Shown here piece after piece: positions 6,361 through 8,907 of a stretch of 8,907 nucleotides of DNA (its first letter is position 1; each line of letters starts with the position of its first letter). Source of the DNA: Nitrospinae bacterium RIFCSPLOWO2_12_39_16. Lineage in GTDB: Bacteria > Nitrospinota > Nitrospinia > UBA9942. The position numbers and the translations under genes are program-made. The notes beneath the pieces are model-generated. The model did no database searches. It was not told the origin of the DNA and saw only the letters and a program-made list of their open reading frames with translations. The stretch covers positions 13,436 to 22,342 of the forward strand of contig MHDO01000145.1 of assembly GCA_001805005.1 (NCBI GenBank), given 5' to 3'.

Positions 6361-7125
6361 ATGAATAATGATATATCAGAAGCAATTGAAGGGCTAAAGA
6401 GATATTTAGGTTATTTAAAGACAATGGGTATTAATGAAATACCTGTAGAACAGCAGTCAGTAGTCAGTAGTCAGTGGTCAGAAAAACCCACCCTGCAAAC
6501 TCTAAATCTTAAACCACAAATTATGAATACAGACTCCATAATTTCGCCACCCTCGTCTTTAGAAGAAATTCAAAAAGAGATAGGCGACTGTAGGAGATGT
6601 AAGCTCTGGCATACGAGAAAAAATATTGTCTTTGGTTCTGGGAATCCAAAGACAGAATTGGTGTTTGTAGGTGAGGGGCCGGGAGAAGATGAAGACATAC
6701 AGGGGCTTCCATTTGTTGGAAGGGCAGGTCAAAAGCTGACTGAAATAATAGAAAAAGGAATGGGATTTAAAAGGAAGGATGTTTATATATGCAATATTGT
6801 AAAATGCAGACCGCCGGGAAATCGCGAGCCTGAGCCTGATGAAGTAGCTGCCTGCAGACCGTTTTTGGAAAAACAAATTGCAGCCATAAAGCCAAAGGTA
6901 ATTGTCACACTTGGTCGTCCTGCTACAGCAACCTTACTAAATAGTAAAAAGATTACCATCTCAAAAATAAGGGGAGTTTGGCATGAGTATAGTATATCTA
7001 CAGGGATAATAAAGCTTATGCCAACCTATCACCCTGCCTATCTCTTGCGAAATTATACACCTGAGGTTAGAAGGCAGGTCTATGAAGATGTGAAAAAGGT
7101 GAGGGAAGAATTAAAAAAAATTTAA
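6361..7125 (+). CDS. udg: Family 4 uracil-DNA glycosylase (4Fe-4S, thermostable-type UDG)
   Basis: Removes uracil from DNA at the start of base excision repair. The 254 residues have a short N-terminal helical segment (1-25, LKRYLGYLKTMGI), a low-conservation linker (31-62), and then the glycosylase domain. The four cluster cysteines are visible as C77-x2-C80 (GDCRRCKLW), C149 (NIVKCRPPGNR) and C165 (AACRPFLE), the family 4 arrangement. Active-site blocks are VFVGEGPGEDEDIQGLPFVGR (102-122, quoted discontinuously: GEGPGEDED then GLPFVGR), VYICNIVKCRPPGN (141-154), and the C-terminal HPAYLLR (224-230). The linker is partly encoded by two heptanucleotide arrays, giving SVVSSQWS and TLNLKPQIMN, absent from the core fold. 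The upstream region is a heptad array with no Shine-Dalgarno. It converges with hypF. The family is secure. Confidence 0.95.
   Translation: MNNDISEAIEGLKRYLGYLKTMGINEIPVEQQSVVSSQWSEKPTLQTLNLKPQIMNTDSIISPPSSLEEIQKEIGDCRRCKLWHTRKNIVFGSGNPKTELVFVGEGPGEDEDIQGLPFVGRAGQKLTEIIEKGMGFKRKDVYICNIVKCRPPGNREPEPDEVAACRPFLEKQIAAIKPKVIVTLGRPATATLLNSKKITISKIRGVWHEYSISTGIIKLMPTYHPAYLLRNYTPEVRRQVYEDVKKVREELKKI
6455..6481 (+). repeat. AGTCAGT heptanucleotide array inside the glycosylase gene
   Basis: Three perfect AGTCAGT copies (6455-6475) followed by GGTCAG, translated as SVVSSQWS in the linker. The fourth unit begins with G instead of A, which makes codon 6475-6477 TGG; the consensus unit would give TAG there. 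The motif resembles heptanucleotide short tandem repeats (STRR) described from filamentous cyanobacteria. Confidence 0.85.
6497..6524 (+). repeat. AAANNNN heptad array inside the glycosylase gene
   Basis: Four units in one register, AAACTCT, AAATCTT, AAACCAC and AAATTAT, with AAA recurring at 6497, 6504, 6511 and 6518. It is translated as QTLNLKPQIMN in the linker before the Fe-S domain. It begins 15 bases after the AGTCAGT array, so this linker carries two different heptad families. Confidence 0.6.
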
Positions 7126-7141
7126 CACAAATGGACTAATT

Positions 7142-7183
7142 AAATTTAAAATTTAAAATACGAAATTTGAGAAATATAAATCA
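7142..7183. repeat. AT-rich heptad array at the convergent ends of udg and hypF
   Basis: Six units: AAATTTA twice, then AAATACG, AAATTTG, AGAAATA and TAAATCA in one register. The last unit contains the hypF stop codon (TGA on the minus strand, 7181-7183). It takes up most of the 55-base spacer. No GC-rich terminator stem is present. Confidence 0.6.
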
Positions 7184-8907
7184 AAACTCTGTATTTTTTG
7201 TTGCTGCAATAACAGCTTGGCCGAGGGATATTCCGCCATCATTAGTCGGGACATCCTCATGGATGAATACCTTAAATTCAGTATTGAGTTTATCCAGTGT
7301 TCTGTCCAACAGGAGGGTATTTTGAAAACAACCACCGCTTAAAACTACCTTGTCAATTTCTGTATCAATCTTTATCCTCCTGCATACATCAAGTATTATC
7401 CCAACAAGCGTATTGTGAAACTTTACCGATATTATAGAACGGTCAATACTATTTAATAAATCATTTACAATCTGCCGAATCAAGGGTCGTGTATCAATTA
7501 TCATTGGATATTCTGGCTTCTGAGTCTTGTATGTATCCTTTACTGATTTATCTGCCATCATCTCCAATCTAACTGCTGCCTCACCCTCAAAAGTAACTGT
7601 ATCAATTCCATTTATGATTGAAGATACAGCATCAAAGAGTCTTCCTGTACTGGAGGTCATAACAGTATTTATACGGTTATCTATCATTTTTAAGATAATT
7701 TTAGTCTTATCTTTAATTTGTTTTATAAAGGGGATATTTAAGTTTAAAAAATCTATTCCATAAGTATCATATAAATGACTCAATGCTATGCGATATGGTT
7801 CTTTTATAGCCTTATCACCTCCCGGCAGCGGAACATATCTAAAATGTCCCGCCCTCTCAAATTCTTTATAATCAGCGATTAGAAACTCTCCGCCCCATAT
7901 AGCACCGTCTGTTCCATAACCTGTCCCGTCCCATGCAATACCTATAACTTTCTCTCTTATATGATTCTCTGCCATACAAGATGCAATATGAGCATGGTGG
8001 TGCTGGACAGGAATAGTGATGAGTGATGAGTGATGAGTGATGAGTTCCTTAGCAAACTTTGTTGTCCAGTAATCAGGATGCAAATCATGGGCAATAATTG
8101 TCGGCTCAACCCTGAAACTGTTTTTAAGGTTTTTAAGTGTCTCTTTAAAAAATTCTATAGCCTCATAATTTTCCAAATCTCCTAAATGCTGGCTCATGAT
8201 TGCATAATGACCTTTTGTCAGTGTAAATGTATTCTTTAGTTCTCCACCGCACCCAAGAATCTCGGGCATTTCAATTTCAAGCTCAATAGGGTAGGGGACA
8301 TATCCCCTTGACCTCCTGATAACGATAACCTCCCTTTTATCCCCTCCTTCAGAAGGAGGGGCGAGGGGTGGTATATACTCTCTTACAATAGAATCATCTA
8401 CCCGCATATAAATGTCCCTATTATGAAAGAGGAAGAAGTCTGCAATATCTGATAATTTCTCAATTGCCTCATCGTTATTAATGACTATTGGCTCTTCACT
8501 TAGATTTCCACTTGTCATAACTAATGCAATAAAATTTAAATCTTTTACTACAGAGGGCACAGAGAACTCAGAGGATTTTAAATCTAATCTCTGCGGGGAA
8601 GTATCTATTCTGTGATGAAACAAAAGGTAGTGTAAAGGTGTATAGGGAAGCATTACACCGAAGTAATTATTATCGGGTGCAACATATTTAGAGATAGGAT
8701 TCATGTAGTGCGAGGCTTTAGCCTCGCTTTTTTTAAGAAGAAGGACAATAGGCTTTAATTCGTTATTAAGTAACATTACACTTGAGTTAGATACATTACA
8801 TATTTTTTTTACAATATCTATATCAGGACACATTATTGCAAAGGGCTTATTACTTCTTCTCTTTTTCTCCCTTAATCTCTTTACAGCTTCATCATTTGTA
8901 GCATCAC
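7181..8907 (-). CDS. hypF: Carbamoyltransferase HypF, hydrogenase maturation (5' end outside window)
   Basis: HypF uses carbamoyl phosphate and ATP to carbamoylate the C-terminal cysteine of HypE, the source of the cyanide ligands of [NiFe]-hydrogenase. The frame is open to the right edge: before the Met at 8833 it reads DATNDEAVKRLREKKRRSNK, conserved in the YrdC-like domain, so 8833 is not the start. Of a usual 750 or so residues, 574 are visible; the acylphosphatase and zinc-finger parts lie outside. In visible numbering: YrdC-like domain with KPFAIMCPDI (20-29), VMLPYTPLH, VMTSGNLSEEPI (129-140), MRVDDS and IRRSRGYVP; then the Kae1-like domain with CGGELKNTF, SQHLGDLEN, HHHAH (302-306), AWDGTGYGTDG, STGRLFDAV (419-427), SGGCFQN (523-529) and TNDGGISLGQA. 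All expected blocks are present. Four in-frame repeat-like segments lengthen its loops. Very secure. Confidence 0.97.
   Translation of the reverse strand, partial: DATNDEAVKRLREKKRRSNKPFAIMCPDIDIVKKICNVSNSSVMLLNNELKPIVLLLKKSEAKASHYMNPISKYVAPDNNYFGVMLPYTPLHYLLFHHRIDTSPQRLDLKSSEFSVPSVVKDLNFIALVMTSGNLSEEPIVINNDEAIEKLSDIADFFLFHNRDIYMRVDDSIVREYIPPLAPPSEGGDKREVIVIRRSRGYVPYPIELEIEMPEILGCGGELKNTFTLTKGHYAIMSQHLGDLENYEAIEFFKETLKNLKNSFRVEPTIIAHDLHPDYWTTKFAKELITHHSSLITIPVQHHHAHIASCMAENHIREKVIGIAWDGTGYGTDGAIWGGEFLIADYKEFERAGHFRYVPLPGGDKAIKEPYRIALSHLYDTYGIDFLNLNIPFIKQIKDKTKIILKMIDNRINTVMTSSTGRLFDAVSSIINGIDTVTFEGEAAVRLEMMADKSVKDTYKTQKPEYPMIIDTRPLIRQIVNDLLNSIDRSIISVKFHNTLVGIILDVCRRIKIDTEIDKVVLSGGCFQNTLLLDRTLDKLNTEFKVFIHEDVPTNDGGISLGQAVIAATKNTEF
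8016..8045 (-). repeat. Four perfect GTGATGA heptamers inside hypF
   Basis: Plus-strand unit GTGATGA four times (8016-8043) plus GT; on the coding strand TCATCAC, read as LITHHSSLIT just before the HHHAH metal/active-site motif. No stop arises on the coding strand in any frame, while the plus strand holds TGA in one phase. A gain or loss of one unit (7 bases) would shift the hypF frame. Confidence 0.9.
8331..8372 (-). repeat. Palindromic in-frame insert in hypF (PPLAPPSEGGDK)
   Basis: CCCCTCCTTC (8341-8350) is the exact reverse complement of 8352-8361, a 10-pair palindrome with one base between. It is translated as PPLAPPSEGGDKR between MRVDDSIVREY and EVIVIRRSRGYVP, where HypF proteins normally have only a short loop, so about a dozen residues appear added. 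Compact GC-rich palindrome in an otherwise AT-rich gene. Confidence 0.75.
8547..8576 (-). repeat. Repeat-like in-frame insert in hypF (SSEFSVPSVVKD)
   Basis: The plus strand reads as an ACAGAGG/CACAGAG/CTCAGAGG run, a low-complexity motif that I recognise as a dispersed intergenic type in many genomes. It encodes SSEFSVPSVVKD between LLFHHRI and FIALVMTSGN, where HypF usually passes directly from the TPLHHLL helix to LVMTSGN. Some 20 extra residues are present here. Dispersal within this genome cannot be shown from the window. Confidence 0.55.
8707..8730 (-). repeat. Hairpin-forming in-frame insert in hypF (KKSEAKASHY)
   Basis: GCGAGGCT (8710-8717) and AGCCTCGC (8720-8727) form a perfect 8-pair stem with a 2-base loop, followed on the plus strand by a T run. 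On the coding strand it reads KKSEAKASHY in the loop between PIVLL and YVAPDN. The shape mimics an intrinsic terminator for plus-strand transcription, but no plus-strand gene ends here. Confidence 0.7.

Noticed and set aside
7181..8833. hypF starting at the Met at 8833
   Set aside because: The 24 codons upstream to the edge match the YrdC-like domain of HypF; the true start is outside.

Overview
The window is bacterial chromosomal DNA, AT-rich, carrying ordinary housekeeping and central-metabolism genes. These are the C-terminal half of the replicative polymerase gene dnaE and then accA (plus strand), an ADP-forming acyl-CoA synthetase beta-type subunit (minus strand), pyruvate phosphate dikinase ppdK (plus, broken in the middle), a family 4 Fe-S uracil-DNA glycosylase (plus), and a 5'-truncated hypF for [NiFe]-hydrogenase maturation (minus, running off the right edge). 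The gene set (ADP-forming acyl-CoA synthetase, PPi-linked PPDK, hydrogenase maturation) suggests an anaerobic or facultatively anaerobic bacterium. A deep-branching environmental lineage such as Nitrospirota or Desulfobacterota relatives would fit, but that placement is a low-confidence inference.

Layout: 1-1498 dnaE (5' end missing); 1499-1559 a spacer made of heptanucleotide units; 1560-2519 accA; 2520-2773 a convergent intergenic region filled by an inverted, repeat-built structure; 2774-3484 acdB-like gene (minus); 3485-3719 a divergent promoter region; 3720-6286 ppdK in two reading frames with a damaged junction near 4176-4213; 6287-6360 a spacer ending in heptads; 6361-7125 uracil-DNA glycosylase; 7126-7180 an AT-rich heptad spacer; 7181-8907 hypF (partial). 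No tRNA, rRNA, CRISPR array, transposase or phage gene was seen.

The dnaE-accA adjacency is also found in other bacteria such as E. coli. The acyl-CoA synthetase subunit (acetyl-CoA/acetate with ATP formation) and PPDK (pyruvate/PEP) sit next to each other in divergent orientation and plausibly serve the same acetyl-CoA/pyruvate node, while AccA takes acetyl-CoA into fatty-acid synthesis. The glycosylase and HypF are unrelated neighbours.

The most unusual property is not a gene but a sequence style. At least nine separate places, both intergenic and inside genes, show a strict 7-nucleotide periodicity with different unit sequences (ATTGAAG, AGTCAGT, GTGATGA, YCTAAAT, AAANNNN and others). In dnaE, the glycosylase and hypF these heptad tracts are translated in frame, giving peptides with a 7-residue period. 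hypF also carries three other repeat-like or hairpin inserts in frame. This recalls the heptanucleotide STRR sequences of cyanobacteria and the protein-invading palindromic elements of Rickettsia, but the two are mixed here and the unit sequences vary from place to place.
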